Shown here in pieces: positions 21,277 through 35,100 of a stretch of DNA of 64,000 bases. The position numbers and the translations under genes were made by a program. Every line of letters starts with the position of its first letter. The first letter of the stretch is position 1. The notes under the pieces are model-generated. The model did not search any database and had not been told where the DNA came from. It saw only the letters and a list, made by a program, of their open reading frames with translations. This DNA is from Oxytricha trifallax (lineage: Eukaryota > Ciliophora > Spirotrichea > Sporadotrichida > Oxytrichidae), in NCBI GenBank assembly GCA_000711775.1, contig ARYC01001500.1:36083-100082 (forward strand). The letters are read 5' to 3'.

Positions 21277-24200
21277 TCATAACTTGAGTTTTTGCCGTTT
21301 TTCTTGTATTAATTTATCCATGTTATCAATTATTTAGAAAATTCTTTCATCTTCCTCGCTTACCTTATCTATAAACTTTTCACAACTAAAGTCCTCAATA
21401 CTATCATATTTGTTGTTGCTAGCTTACCCAGGTTGAGATTTCTTCTAAGAGCTCACTTACTTAAATTGAGGCTTGAATTCTTTCGATTTTTAATTTGGAT
21501 CTTTTTTGCTATCTTTTTAGTTTTAATTTCCGAAGAATCCTTCTACTCTTGCTGGTTCATCACCTGTTTTTGGCTAAGATGAAGACAAATTGTTTTTCTA
21601 ATCTGCGGTACTTGCTGAGCAAGTCTATTAATAATTTCCCTCTTAATCCATTTTTTGAGATAGAGGTTGACCATCATCTAAGATATTTCTCATCTAATTT
21701 GAATCTACCTGGTAATCATTCTGGTTGCTGTCTTAGTTAAACCTTTGTTAATAGTTATTCTAATCTTAGCCATTTTAGTACTTTCCATTTTGATAGTATC
21801 CATTTTAAGAAAGACTTCTATTCATCATGTTATAGTTGCGCTATTTATCGGGACTAGAGTCTCTCTCAATTGATTCCTCGTGATCTTCGCTGCTGTTTAA
21901 AATCCTTTTTGATTGACCAGTTAGTTTTATGTTTCTCTATCCTTGAGATTAGCTGTTTGGCTGATCACCATAGCGGAAGTTATCTAGTCCTCCTTTTTTG
22001 TTTCCTCCGCCAGACTTATGACTTTCCTCTTATATACACTACTAAAGCATATCAAGGTCACTAATTTGGCTCATGTGCTCTTCTTCATGATCTTAGTTTT
22101 AGTTCATCTGTTTACCATTGTATTTTAAGTCTCGTTTGTTAAACTAATCATTTGACTTTTTATACAGCTGCTGATTGCTTTAGTCTGGAATCTGACGAGT
22201 ATTTTAGCTTTAACTGAAGTTTCCGATATAGAAGTCAACAAGATCTGGAAACATTATTTAAAAAATGATTTCATCCAGAGAATCTTTTGCATATAGATAG
22301 TAAACGTTCAAGCACTATTGGTCTTAGTTTAAACTTCGAGCATCTCTGAAAATTGCTTAAGCCATTTATTCATTATTCCAATAGGTTTCAGCAAATATTA
22401 TGTTAGAAGCAGAGGTTAAAACTGATGCCAAAGACGATGTTGCCAAACTCAATATTACAACTTTGATAATTGGGTTTTCTTAAAAATTTCGAATCATTTG
22501 TTATTTCAAATCTGAGGGAGTGTTATTGTCTATTCTTATGTAATTGTAGTTAGACTCATTCTTTTCTCTCTGATCGTCAAATACTTTTCTCACAGTATTT
22601 TCAATTTCTTCTATGCTCTAGTTTTGCTGAGCTATGACTATGACCTTCTACTCATCTATAATTGATATGCAAAATTAATATTACTTTCAAGGATCTAAGA
22701 AACAGTTTTAAGTATGCCTTTTATTCTAGCTTGAGATGAAACTTCAAATAGCTAGTCTATCAATTAGTCATCTTTTTAGTTACTTCCTAGTAAATTTCCT
22801 ACATCGTTGTAATTATTCGCTGAAGTAGACATTCGATCCATTTTACATTTGATTATTTCAGTGATTCTTTGCGCTTCTTTTTCTATATTTTTTAATTAAA
22901 CAAATAGAGTTTACATACTTTCACTGAGCATTCGACCATTTAAGATTACCCTAATTTCTTGCATTTCATTGAGATCACATTTAATATGAAGCTTTTACTT
23001 CAAAATTGGAGGCATATCATGGGCAACATCTTTCTTTTTCCTGGTTGAGATAATTTTGTTGTCTAAAATGAAGTGCATCTCTCTTTAATTTTAAGGGCCC
23101 AGTATTTGACCGTCTCTTGAAAAGCAGTATCTTGAGATGAACTCCATTTAGTCTTAGAATATATCTGGTCTAATCATGTTAAATAGATTGTAGAGATGTT
23201 GAGGTTTTTCCATAAGAGGTGCACTTGAAGTTAAAACTAGTCTTTTCATTTTAGACAGGATCGGACACAATATTCTACTGACCGGACTCTATCGAATTTT
23301 TAATAAGAATAAAAAGATTTTCACTTACATTTGGGGTTTTCAATGCTTAAGATTCATCACATATGACTACTTAGAAGCGTTTCTAGATTTGAGATTATTA
23401 TCTAGCAGCAATTTTATAAGATGTAATAAAGACTTTTGAGTTATCGTTGAAAGCTTCCCTGCCTTTTCTCATTACAGTAATTTGTGAAGGATCGAAATCT
23501 GGTATCCATTTAAGTATCTCTTCTCTCCAGTGATTTTTCTAAAAGCAATTAGCATTCTAAATAATTTTACCATTTGACTTGGACAAACAACAAGCAAAGG
23601 CCATTCATCAAAATATACCATAGCTACTGCTAATGATTCTAATGTTTTACCAAGGCCCATCTCATCTAATATCATGAATCTACCTTATTATTTGACTCCT
23701 AAAATCACACTATTCTTTTGATACTCAAATAAGTTGTCTCTCATGCTAGGCGGTAAGTTTCCCATTGAGTAAGTTCTCTATTAAAGTTTTTATACAAACG
23801 AATTAATACTTACATTATCTTGCCTTTGATCGTCTTGAGTCAAAAGTGGTTTTCCATTAAGCAGTTCGAAAGCAAAATTTGGGATTCCTTTAATATCAAC
23901 TTGTGATTTCTAAGGGTTATTAGCTAGATAATCTGTAAATTACTATAGTAGATCATTATACTCATCAATCCGAACGTTCCATTACTTTCTTTGAACATCC
24001 CAATTAATTATATCTTTTCCTTTCTATTTCAGCTATTTAACCATTTCGCTACAGTCTTAATTGAAAAATTTCTGAAACTTAATTGAGAAATAGTCATGAG
24101 AAATTAGTTCTAAGACAATTTTAGAGGACATATCGTTGTAAGGGTTTAGATTTTACTATTACTATTAATCGTTTCCATTATTATTATTGCCGTATTAATT

Positions 24201-26696
24201 TTGCTGCTGATTATTGTTATTATTGTAGCCTCCTCTGTAGTTATTATTATTGTTTTAGTAGTTACTTTTCTGAGCTCCTCCTTATCCAGAGCTAAAGCCA
24301 TCGTTATTGCCAGCAGATTCAGTATTGTTATTTTAGTTTCCACCTTAGAAGTTTGGTTTGTAGCCTCCACCAGCATTTTAATTATTTCCTCCATCTTGAT
24401 TCAAACCCCAGAACCCCTTACAAAGATATTTTAGTGATTTGATTTGAAAGGTATAATAGAGGTATTTTAGGATATTAAAAAGATAAAGCCAACTTGAGAA
24501 ATGAGAAATTTAATTAGCATCTCTTTAATAGATTAGCTGTTATTTCTTTTTTCCAAAAACTACGAAGCTATGACTTTTGCTTATTTATTAAATGAAGTTC
24601 AAATATTAGATCCAGGTTTCCTAAAAAAACTATGAGTCCTTAATAGGAACGTAAAACTAAAAATTCTTTATCTTTAATACCATCCTTATAGAGATTAGTG
24701 AAGATATTTTTGGGTAGTTAGGTGTTATATTATTTTACTATTAATGTTTTTAAAGCTTTCTTTTCATCAAAAAGTGTTACCTTTATGAATAAAATTTTGC
24801 TACAAACAATAGATTTAAAGAAATCACCTAACTAGAGTATTTTTTAAAATATAGATTATACTATTATCATGTTTAGCTAGGTGTCGATAGAGATTTTTTT
24901 AATTTCAGAATCTTGATATCATTACTTGGCCTTGACCCTTTTCAATTGCTACAATCATAGACTCAATCTTTGTTACTTCTCCTTTTATTGAATTTTAATT
25001 TATAATTTGAGGACTTCTGGATCCTAATGTTATAAATATTACTATTAAATATAAGAATCTTTTAGGAAGTCAGCCTGATAAAGATGAGAAAAAAAAGCTG
25101 GCAGAAGCTGTAACAAACTTTAAAGATGGAGATCCATTTTATAAATTTAGTTCATTAAATTAGTAATTATTTTGTATAAATTAATTAGTCCCAATTTAGT
25201 AGTACCAAAACATAATAAATATCTAGTCTTTATCAAATGTGATTTTAATGAAGAAGTTTCAAACCTAATTGGTACCATATCAACCTTCATATTAAAAAGA
25301 GGTACGAAAGAAATACAAAATGACACTGAGAGAATATTTACACCAAAACAAATATCCATATGATTTTATATAGATACTAACAGATGAATATAAGTGTGTA
25401 AAAGATATTGCATTATTCGGAAATTTACATGGAGATTTAATGACTGAAAATGTTATGTCAAAGCTCTGTCCTTTACAAGTTTAGTTATTGATACAATAGA
25501 GCCTTAAGACAAGAGATTGGAACATAAGCAAAGGTTCTTGGATTAACTGGTTACTTCCCAATAAAAGAAGTATTGGCTAATAACCAAAATAGATGAAGCT
25601 CTCATAATAAAGATAATTTTGGAAAGAATTTTTTACTTTGGTACAAGGTTTGATAAATAGTCAATCAGTTAGGTTAGATATATGTAGATATGGAAGAGGT
25701 ATGCCAATAAATCATAAATTAGTATTAAAAAAGATAGGACAACGCTATCTTAGGCAATCAATCGATGGCATGCTTGAAGCATTTAAGATACAACCAAGGC
25801 AAGTAAAGAAAATTCGCTTTATTATAATAAATAAAATATATAAAATATTCATTAAATTTATATAAAAACTGCGATATCTCTACTAACCCCAATAATACAC
25901 TAACTATACCTACAAATCAAATCTCAAAAGCATATAATTAAGGGGTTATGGGGTTTTTATTGTTGTTATTATTCTAGTATCCACCGCCAGAGTTGTTGTT
26001 GTTGTTCCATTTATTTCCTCCACCGTAGCTATTATTAGGTTTATAGCCGCCTCCATTGTTAAACTTTTAAAATGGAGGCTTACTTCCATTATTCTAATAA
26101 CCACCTCCTCCTCCGTTGTTGTTGTTGAAGCCATTGTTATTTCCGAATTTGCTGCCTTCATTGCAATTTTGAGACATGCCATAGCCTCCTCCACCACCGC
26201 TTTTATTCCAAGGAGGCTTATTTCCATTGTTATAACCACCAAACTTCTTGCCGCTACCTCCGCCATTGTTATTGAACTTGTTGTAGCCACCTCCACCTCC
26301 TGAACCGCCATTTTGGTACTTATTCTGGTAGCCACCTCCACCACCATTGTTGTTATATGGCTTATAAGCAGGAGCACCACCATTTCCACCATTATTATTC
26401 TCATCTCCTCCTCCATTGGCATTATTGCTTTGAAAGTTGTTAGGAGCTGCATCTGAATTACCAGTACCTCCTGCATTATTGTTGCTTCCACCAGCATTGC
26501 CATTATTGTATCCTCCGCCATTATACTGTTTCTTGAAGCCTCCTCCATTGTTGTAGCCGCCGCCACCATTGCCATAATTATTTTTCTGGTAGCCACCTCC
26601 ATTATTGCCGTTATAGCCACCTCGATTGAACTACTGAGGAGGTCCTCCACCTCCGCCGGCATTTCCACCACCGTTGTTATTATTGAAATTTGACAT
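21277..26696 (-). CDS. SMARCAL1/ZRANB3-like SNF2 annealing helicase with RGG-type N-terminus
   Basis: SNF2-family ATPase of the annealing-helicase group (fork remodelling and rewinding of ssDNA bubbles in human SMARCAL1). From ATG 26696: about 230 residues of Gly/Asn repeats (MSNFNNNNGGGNAGGGG), continuing after the inserted element at 24400. Next is a HARP-like segment (DCSEMVKQLKQKGKDIINWD, then WNVRIDEYNDLLQ). The motor follows: LFEYQKNSV, motif I DEMGLGKT, VVCPSQM, HWREEILKWIPDF, motif II ICDESQALK, LVLTSSAPLMEKPQHLYNLF, then VVILSLATSSLASVLTSAS and FAETYWNNEQMAQAIFRDAR. GT-AG introns: 23778-23813, 23539-23570, 23289-23328. Motif III lacks the usual LTGTP, and motif VI is altered. The tail is Gln/Lys-rich, TGA at 21277. 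The 24402-25958 element lies inside the gene. Confidence 0.9.
24402..25958. mobile_element. TBE-like element with C4A4-type ends, inside the helicase gene
   Basis: A 1557 bp insert flanked by ATT (AAT on the coding strand) at 24399-24401 and 25959-25961. Ends are inverted and telomere-like: CAAACCCCAGAACCCCTTAC on the left, and AAAAACCCCATAACCCCTTA read inward from the right. Removing the insert plus one AAT joins the Gly/Asn repeats GGGYQNNNN and QDGGNNQNAGGG in frame. TBE transposons of Oxytricha have C4A4 repeats at their ends and target AAT (established knowledge). The interior has only short open segments (for example RYLRQSIDGMLEAFKIQPRQ near 25750); no intact transposase was recognised, so it is a decayed or non-autonomous copy. 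Confidence 0.85.
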
Positions 26697-26959
26697 TGAA
26701 TTTATTGTTTAAATCTCTGTTTTTTAAGCACAATAAGTAAGCAAAGTTTTGTTGATGATATTTGTAGATATCCGATTTTCTCCGAAGATATTTTAATTTA
26801 AATTTTACTCAAAAATAGCTACACTTTAATCAAAACACACACTTTAGTTTTATTCTTTTTATTATTAATTTACTTAACTCCCTACTTTGTAGCAATTAAT
26901 TAAAATATTATTGCTCAATTAGCAAGGGATTGAATTATATACATAAATAATAATAATTC

Positions 26960-27001
<42 letters not shown>

Positions 27002-28101
27002 AATCAATTTCTACAATAATTTTTAAATTCTTATATAAAACCCTACACTTTTAAAGTTGGTTTTTAATACTAAAAAATCGGGATTTTACTATAAATTTTG
27101 TTATTTATTCATTATGAGTATAGATTTTGAGTGGGAATCGAGAAAACATTAAAAATAAATTAAAACTCATCATAAACCAATAAATTACAATAAAATCTGT
27201 ATCTTGTATATAATAGTTATAAAATATTCGTTTAGAGTGCTAATTATAGCAAAACGCAAAAATAACACAACTAAGAGAGAAAAGAAAGATATTTACTATA
27301 TTGAAAACTGCCTATAAATTTACCTAGCAACATATAATTCTTAATAAAATGTATAAGGTTAAATAAAATATAAGATTATTAGAGAAATATGAATTATTTT
27401 GGAAAATAAATATTAGTTTAATATAGGATTACTATTTTTTCAACAAATAAAAAATATATAAACTGGAATAAATGTACATTTTTAGTTTATAAAAAATAAA
27501 ATTTGAATTAGCTTAAAAAAGATAATTTAATTTTTTTTATTATACCTGTTTTTTTATCTATAATATAAAAAATGCATATGAGCTTCAATTTAAATTAATT
27601 AATCATCTTATAACTTATAATTATTTTTATTTTTAATAAATGCATATAACTTCGCTATTTAAATTCATTTAATCAAATTTGATTTTATTTAATCAATATT
27701 CATATTTTTTCAGTTTTTTTTCCTTTCAATTATCTTATTGTTTATTTAATTTTAATAATTTATAATCCTTATAATTAGACGAAAGAAAACGATAATTGCA
27801 AAATTATAGTAAAAAAAATAATAATAGTTAAAGCATGTAAAATACACAACAAAAATAGCAGGCATAACTGCACAAAGATAGAAAAAATACAACATCAAAA
27901 TCTAGCAATAACAGTTCATAGACTAATATTGCGCAATTTAATTTGAATGTTAAATTTTAGAAAAACAAATAAAAATAGTGATTGTTTTACAATAAAAATT
28001 ACAATTTCAACTATTTTATAGGCTCATTTAAATGGAAATATTCAATAATTTTTATATTATAATTTACTATACTCATTAAACTAAAAACTAATCTATTTAA
28101 A
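26697..28101. other. Divergent intergenic region with TTA microsatellite
   Basis: Between divergent helicase and KH-protein starts. Extremely AT-rich with no coding sense; a (TTA)n tract lies at about 26964-27000. It must hold both promoters, but no motif is assignable. Confidence 0.55.
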
Positions 28102-30747
28102 ATGATAACTACTAATAAAATTAATAATGCCCTAAAATTTTTAACATCTAAACCAATTTTAAATAAAGAGATTCATTAAAAATATTTTATCAAGAAGTAT
28201 TTTTCAACCTAATCTGTCTTATTTAGAATAATATTGATATTAATAAACTTGATTCCTTAAAACATAACCATCTTTGATAATAATGGTGGCTAAGGCTTTA
28301 AAAGCACAATTAAGAAAGCTAATAATGAAATGATTGGAAGTCATAGTAAAAACAGTTTCCATAATCAAACGGATCTTCTTAAAATTAATTCTGATAGTAA
28401 TTCAAATGGATTTACCAATCAGTTGAGTCAGTCCACTAATAGTGGTAGTTAGAACACCACAAAGTAATACAATGGCAGTAAGCAATAGACCATGTATCAC
28501 TTTGAAGAGCAGGTCAGCAACAGCAGTAATCACAGCACAGGAAGCAGCAGCAGTGGAAATAGCAATTAAGCTTTGCAAATTGTAAATTCTACGCAGTTTT
28601 CTACAACTTCTTTCAAAATGCAAAACGATCAAAGTAACATAGGTGAATAAAGTTACCAAGGATAAGGAGGCATGATTCAGTAGAAAGCCACGCATTACTA
28701 AGCGAACCCCAATAGTAGTGATTTTCAATTTATACAAAGTTTGTTCAATTAACCTTATATGCTAACAAACCCCGATATGTTCAAGTTCAGAGAGAAAATC
28801 TACCTGCCTCAGTTAAACTTATTGAATATAAGAGATATAGATATATATATGCATCTTACATAATTTACAAGGAATAAACTATGTTGGACTGATAATTGGT
28901 CCTAAGGGAACCTATTAGAAACGATTAGAGGAACAAACTGGTTGCAAAATATTAATAAGAGGTAAAAATTCACATAAAGAGGGCTACCCACCCCAACCTG
29001 ACGATGATGAAGAGCAGCACATATTAATCTTAAGTGACACAGAAGGAAAAATAAAGAAAGCGAAGGATCATGTTGAACAGATACTGCAATCAGATGAGCA
29101 AACTAGGTAACAAATTAGGATGCAGCAACTCACTGATGCACAAGAATTAAGTAAGAGAGTTTATGCTGTCCCTATTGAAGACTATCTACTGACGCCATAT
29201 GGACCTCCAAGTCCTCATGCTTATAATCTTAATAAAATACACTTAAAATTACCGCCCTTCTTTTATATATCATCCCTGTACCAAATGAATGTGTTGGCTT
29301 GATAATTGGAAAAGGAGGTGATACAATAAGGCAAATTTAACTTAAAAGTGGAGCAAGAGTTCAAGTTGCCAAAAAGTAAATACCTTAAAGTTAAATGCCA
29401 GGAGCTTAAATGAGAAATGTTTTCATTGAGGGATCATTAGAGAAGTACGAAAAGGCAAAAAAGCTAATTGAGGAGATTGTAGAAGAACACAGAAAAATGC
29501 ACTTAAGTTATCAAACTTTGATTGCTGGAGTATACCCTATGGCACCTCCAAAGCCAAATCCTCCTTAAACTATGTACTAATGTAAGAAATTCTAAAATAA
29601 ATAAAGCATTTCATTTATAGATATGGACTAAAACGGGTATGGAACTATGATGCCTATGAACAATCCATTAATGGATTTATCTTATTATACAAATTTGTTT
29701 AACCCTTATCAACCTTTCTAACCGTAATTCTAACCCAGTAACTCTAATAGTATGTCGATAGATCATCAAAGAAAAGCATTTTAACATCACTAAGAATAAT
29801 GCCAGTAGATGCAGAAATAACTCGAACATAATCCCTTCCCTGGTCCGCATACATATGTGGGTATCCCAAATAAATTAACAAGCTATATTATTGGGCATGA
29901 AGGAGCTTGGGTAAAGAGACTCCATCATGAAACAGGAGCCTATATATTCATCCCCAAAGATCATAATGCATTAACAGATGAAAGGATTATTTAGCTTTCT
30001 GGCAATGAAAAGGCAGTTTCATAGTGCAAAAAATCTATAAAGGACTATGTAAAATCACTTGCACTTCAAACTGGTATAGACTTAAAAGAATTCAAAGCCA
30101 CAAAGAAATTAATGGAAGAAGGTTTTAAGAAAGTTATGAGGCAAAAAATGATTAATAAGGGATCATCAGGAGGGTAAATCGATGAGAATGAAGCCTAGGA
30201 AATCCTTGCGCTTATTAAGAATGAGACCATGTAAATGTGTAATTAGGACAATAATGGTGGAAATCATTAATTTTAACATTAAAACTCATTGAACTACTAA
30301 AATTAATGCGCACCAAACTATAGCATGCAGCCTAATGATTTCATGTTTAACAATTAAGGCATGTATAACGTGAATATAAATATCCAACAGCCAATAAATG
30401 TTATAGGTTAGCAGTAAAACAGCTTTACAAGTTTATCTTTCGAGAATCCCAATTAAAATAACATTTGGGCATAGCCATAGTCTTAGTAATAAATTTAAGG
30501 AAGCCAAAATTAAAAAGGCACAAAAACTCAAAATTTGCAACCTCTTCTTTAGCCACTCTTAATGCAGCATAACTAAGGTTTTTACACTTCTTAACTGAAT
30601 CAAATTAAGAATGATGCTTCAATAGCAGGGAAAATGTCTAATTAAAATACCTATGTAAAGGCGACTAATCAGGGGACATAAGACTATAGTCAGGGTTCAA
30701 TGCTACAAAGCTTCGCAGATTACCATAGTCAGATTGACGGTTAATGA
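28102..30747 (+). CDS. Triple-KH RNA-binding protein (SF1/KSRP-like)
   Basis: RNA-binding protein with three KH domains. KH1 (about 28800-29100): KIYLPQLNYVGLIIGPKG with GPKG as the GxxG loop, then CKILIRGKNS; this resembles the SF1/branch-point-binding KH. KH2 (about 29270-29470): IPVPNECVGLIIGKGGDTIR, GxxG = GKGG. KH3 (about 29850-30050): VGIPNKLTSYIIGHEGAWVK, GxxG = GHEG. The N-terminus is Ser/Asn/Gln-rich and the long C-terminal tail is Asn/Gln-rich, ending DYHSQIDGQ with TGA at 30745-30747. IESs are at 28820-28880 and 29226-29269, and a 39 bp GT-AG intron at 29582-29620. The start at 28102 (MITTNKINN) is only the first ATG of an open frame. Three KH domains argue for a KSRP/FUBP or Nova-like role in splicing or mRNA decay rather than single-KH SF1. 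Confidence 0.87.
28820..28880. other. IES in KH1, pointer TAAACT
   Basis: TAAACT at 28814-28819 and 28875-28880. Excision of 61 bp gives LPQLNYVGLIIGPKG, the expected KH domain entry. Confidence 0.88.
29226..29269. other. IES before KH2, pointer TATA
   Basis: TATA at 29222-29225 and 29266-29269. Excision of 44 bp joins PSPHAY to IIPVPNECVG in frame. The pointer is short and low-complexity, so the boundary could shift by a base or two. Confidence 0.65.
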
Positions 30748-30997
30748 GCAGACTGAAGCAAAGAGAAAAATAGAACTAAAATGATGATAGCATGAGCTAA
30801 TTTTTGTTTATTTCTTACTTTTCTTAATACTAATTCAATAATCACTTATTCTTATATAAGACCACATATCTTAATTAATGCCTCAAACTTAATGAATTTC
30901 TTTCAATTTATCTTTATCTGTTTGTTTAGTTTAAAATAGTTTAATATATTTGTGCTTTAAATAATTCAGAGTATTTTACACACATCGTTACACTTTA

Positions 30998-32023
30998 ATG
31001 TTAATCTAGTAAAATCATTCAGAATTCAAAAGTCTTCCTGCTCCATCAAGAAAACGAGAAGATTTTGAAGAAAGCAATATTATTTTGATTGAAAATAATC
31101 TTTAAAGCGCTGCAGATTTTGACTTACAATAAGAAAACATAGAATAGGTTTAAGAGAATAATTTTTAGCAAATAAATCAGTAATGACCGATTTCTATTAA
31201 ATTCATTGAAAAAGTTCCTTCAGTTATGACCTACAATAATATTTACAAATATGCTGACGAACAGATATTTACAATTTCACAGAAAAGTTGAATAAGAGTA
31301 TTTATCTATGTGAGGCATTTAAAGCTCTAATTTTCAGTATTTCTCGACAAATCCTTGCATTAAATGAGTTCTGCATCTTTCATAATTAACATACTTATTC
31401 TTATAATTTTATTTTATAACACTTATTTTTTATGAATGCTACTATGTGAAAAAGTGAAGTTGAAATATGATCAAAGTCTTATTTTATACCTGCCACCCAA
31501 CCACTAACTCCTCGATTTAGAACCTATTGAGAAAGATGATTTGCTTGTATTGGGTACAAAAGAAGATATATTAAACTTTTAGAGAGAATATTGTGATATT
31601 GCTAGCATTTTGAGCTCTAGTTATACAAAGTTAATGGATATTGAAGAGTAAATGATTAGTAAGTAGCTAGTACATGGGAATTAAGGTGAAGGGGTTTTGG
31701 GGAAAATTCAGCAGGAGGATTAGAAACAAGAAAATTTTAGGGAAGAGTAATAAGATAAATAATAGTAACTTGGTACTAATGAAACCTTAGAAATTCAATT
31801 TGAATAAATTCCTTAAACTCAATAAATATCATAGAAAGATAAAGGTGAATGGGAGCAATTTCAACAGTCAATGCCATAGAATCAATATCATGAACATGGA
31901 ACACAAATTAATTATCAAGATGGAAATGAAAGTTAAAACCTTTTTAATAAGGAGCAATTTTAGGATTAATAAATGGAGGAGGATGATGAAGAAGAGGAAG
32001 AGGAGCTTATAATTAAATTTTGA
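30998..32023 (+). CDS. Gln/Glu-rich protein, unrecognised
   Basis: Starts at ATG 30998 (MLIQQNHSEFKSLPAPSRKR) and reads EDFEESNIILIENN. The middle (about 31190-31450) breaks frame at least once with an unresolved IES or intron. From about 31455 one frame is open: LILYLPPNHQLLDLEPIEKD, ILNFQREYCDIASILSSS, then Gln/Glu-rich sequence and an acidic end EEDDEEEEEELIIKF with TGA at 32021-32023. No domain recognised. The codons for EGVLG include GGGGTTTTGGGG at about 31690, probably chance. Confidence 0.6.
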
Positions 32024-32163
32024 CTCAGAAAATCCTATAATTAACTTCAATAAATTTAATTTAGATTAATTCTCTTCTTATTCACTTTATAAATATTTGA
32101 TACTCTTATCTGTATATAATTTTAAAATTATATAATTAATTGGAATTAAACTTAAATTAAAAT

Positions 32164-35100
32164 TCATAAATTATTTTATATCAAACTCTGACTGATTTTT
32201 TACTCTATTGAATTTTTCATAAAACCTTTTTGATTTCCCACCCACTTTTTACTTTCATACAGTGTTTTAGTATCTATAAATTTAGTCTTACTGCTTGATA
32301 CTTATTCTTAAATTGCTTTTTATTTATACTCTTCAACTTTTTAATGCAAGTTTATTTCACAATCCACTTTCTAATCATTATTAATACAATCTTTGAAAAT
32401 AATGTTCAGCTTTGTTTTGCTATCAATTCTTGTGTGGGTAGATTTTCTATTTAATGTTTACTGCTCTTAGTTGAATTGGTAATAGCTTTGTAAAAATTAT
32501 TAATAAAAATTTCAATAAGAGTGTCAACTTAATTTTTGTAAAAAAATAGCGTTGATTATCAAAAGCTGTATTAGTCTCGGTAAAATCCATAGACTTGAAC
32601 TATCTTTAATGTTCCTTATTATCACTCCCATTTTCATTGAAATATCGCATGTTTCCTTAACTACTCTATCTCTAATGAATAATTTTATTATCATTATGCA
32701 ATCCAAATGGAGATGATCCACCTCTTTTTTGCATGTTGTTATCCTACTAAGCATGATCCACTAGATTTTTCTGCTTAATTAATACTTTCTTCCTCTTCTT
32801 TTTCTGAAATTAACTAAGTGGTGGCAATTAAGCTTAACTTTTTCCATAAAAATCACCATCTACTATGCTTTGAATACTGTGAAGTGTAGTCTACACAGCT
32901 AATTGTCTGAATGAGTGCCATCCTTCTTAGTTAATATCATTAGTCATATTTAGAAGAGTGGTATCTCCTTCATTTTGTTTTTGAGTGAAGGGGTTATTAA
33001 TCTATTGGCTGTGTTAAGGCAAAATATTTTCATTGTGGATTGCTCTCAAAGATCCATGACTATGTCTGTTATCAATATAGGTAATAAAAAATTTATCTGT
33101 TAATATAAATTTATCAATCTATGATTGCTTATCTAAAGGCAAAAGTTTCCTCTTCAGTAAAAAGCTAACTCTTACATCTTACAATAAATATTAAATGAAT
33201 GACAATTTTGATTTATTAATCTTTCTTTTTCTATTTGTGAACACTGTGCTAGTTTTTATTTTTACAATTTTCACTAAAATCTTATGATCTAGTAAGCTAT
33301 TTCTTTTAGTGAGTAATCAATAGATCTTTCGATTACGATTTCCTTAAGATCAACATCTATTTCTTCAAAATTATAATATATAGATATAAACTTAAACAAA
33401 ATTGATCCATTCTAAACAAATAATCTAGGACTAGGAATAATTGAATTGCTTTCTATTACTCGAGGTTTTATTGCAGTTTTTTTATTGCTACTTTGTAAGT
33501 TCTACTCATCTTAGTATTGAATATAAATATTTTATCAGTATAATGTTATATTTTTAATACAATCTATTTTACTGTCTAATTTCTCATCAATATTGATATG
33601 CCTTGGAATTCGGCATTGGAGAATTGCCTTAGCTAATCATAAATATCTTCTGCAGATACACATCATTATTATAAAATTCACTCCTACTAGCATCATGATT
33701 ATCAACCTGAAACCCTGACATGGGAAGGCGTTGTCTACTCCGATTATAATCATATGATATCGGAGGAGTGGGCTTAATCACAGATCCATCAAAGACTATA
33801 TTACTAAAACTACTCTTAATGATTTAATTATCCTAAGCAAGGGGGTTAAATGGCTAGAAACTTAAATCGATTGTTTTACTATTTTCACCCAAAAGCATAT
33901 TATTGAAATGTGAAGAAGATCTATGCGAATTGCTCATAATAATGCTGTGTGATTAATTATTCAAATTGATATTATTTATTGTAGCAAATGAGCCACTTTA
34001 TTTTTGAGAAGTAAGTCTAAGTTGAGAGGGAATAGATTGGGAAGAATGTTTGGATAAATGCAAATATTAGGGAGATAAAACTATAGGTATTTTGGTATTT
34101 TCTAATTGGTTTTATTTGAAGTTGTCGAAACTCTATCTTACAAGGTAATTGTTGTTCGTATTCGTCAAAGATAGCTAATTTTATTGTAATTACTGCTTTT
34201 TAGATTCTTATTACTAATTAACTATCGATATTTAATCCTACAGATTACCTTAAACTTTCAAGTTTTACTAATTCTCCAACTTTATGAAGTTTTTAGGTGT
34301 CGTGGGTGGTTTAAATTTATTCTATGGAATTAAGATTTTAGTCTTGCTTGTTGTAATATTTTAATTACTCTAATTATTTCTTATACTGCTATAACCAACT
34401 ACAGTATTACTGTTAAAACCAATTTGTGTGTTATTGAAACTATTCTATTCATGATTCTATTGTAAGTAATGATTTTTATTACTATCATTCTTATTACTGT
34501 AGTTTTGTGCATATGAATTTTAATCAGTTTGAGAGAGCTCAAAACTTTATGTTTTATGTTTCAATGATTCTTAAGCGCTGTAAAAATTGCTCTTAGTTTA
34601 GTTATATTTTGAGGTATTTGAGGTCATAGACTGAGGAGATATACCCTTGCTATTAAGAGCTGATTTTTAGTATTTTTAGGGCAATTTATTTTGATAAATT
34701 TTTAGAGGATTTTATATTTTAGGATGAGAGGCTTAATTTTATTATTGCTGAAAGTTTAGTTTTTCGGGTATTTCAAACACCTTTTAAGTAAACTTTATAG
34801 CTAAATGAATAAAAATAATGAAATTTTCATATTTTATGGTTTAAGTGTATGTTCGGCTTTGCTAATAATGACCTTCCTGTTAACAATTTGCTTAGGACTA
34901 TTTTTATTAAAAGTTAAAGCTTCTATCTCGTTATTTTTCATTTAAGGTACTGGTTAACTTACCATAAATTATAGCTAGAGTGATTGATGATTTTCATGTT
35001 TAGATTCCTCTATTTTCTCTAAATTTTAAGCATTAATGGGGCTAGTTTATTACAAATTAGTCATTTCAGATTTAATGGTTCTACTCTATAATACAGCGCT

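Noticed and set aside
25946..26671. 241-residue minus-strand ORF rich in Met, Ala, Glu and Thr
   Set aside because: It is the wrong frame of the Gly/Asn repeat of the helicase N-terminus, which reads through in the TAR=Gln frame from ATG 26696.
31680..31700. GGGGTTTTGGGG, a perfect telomeric repeat unit
   Set aside because: It lies inside an open coding frame (EGVLGK) with no inverted partner or AAT flank. Treated as chance.
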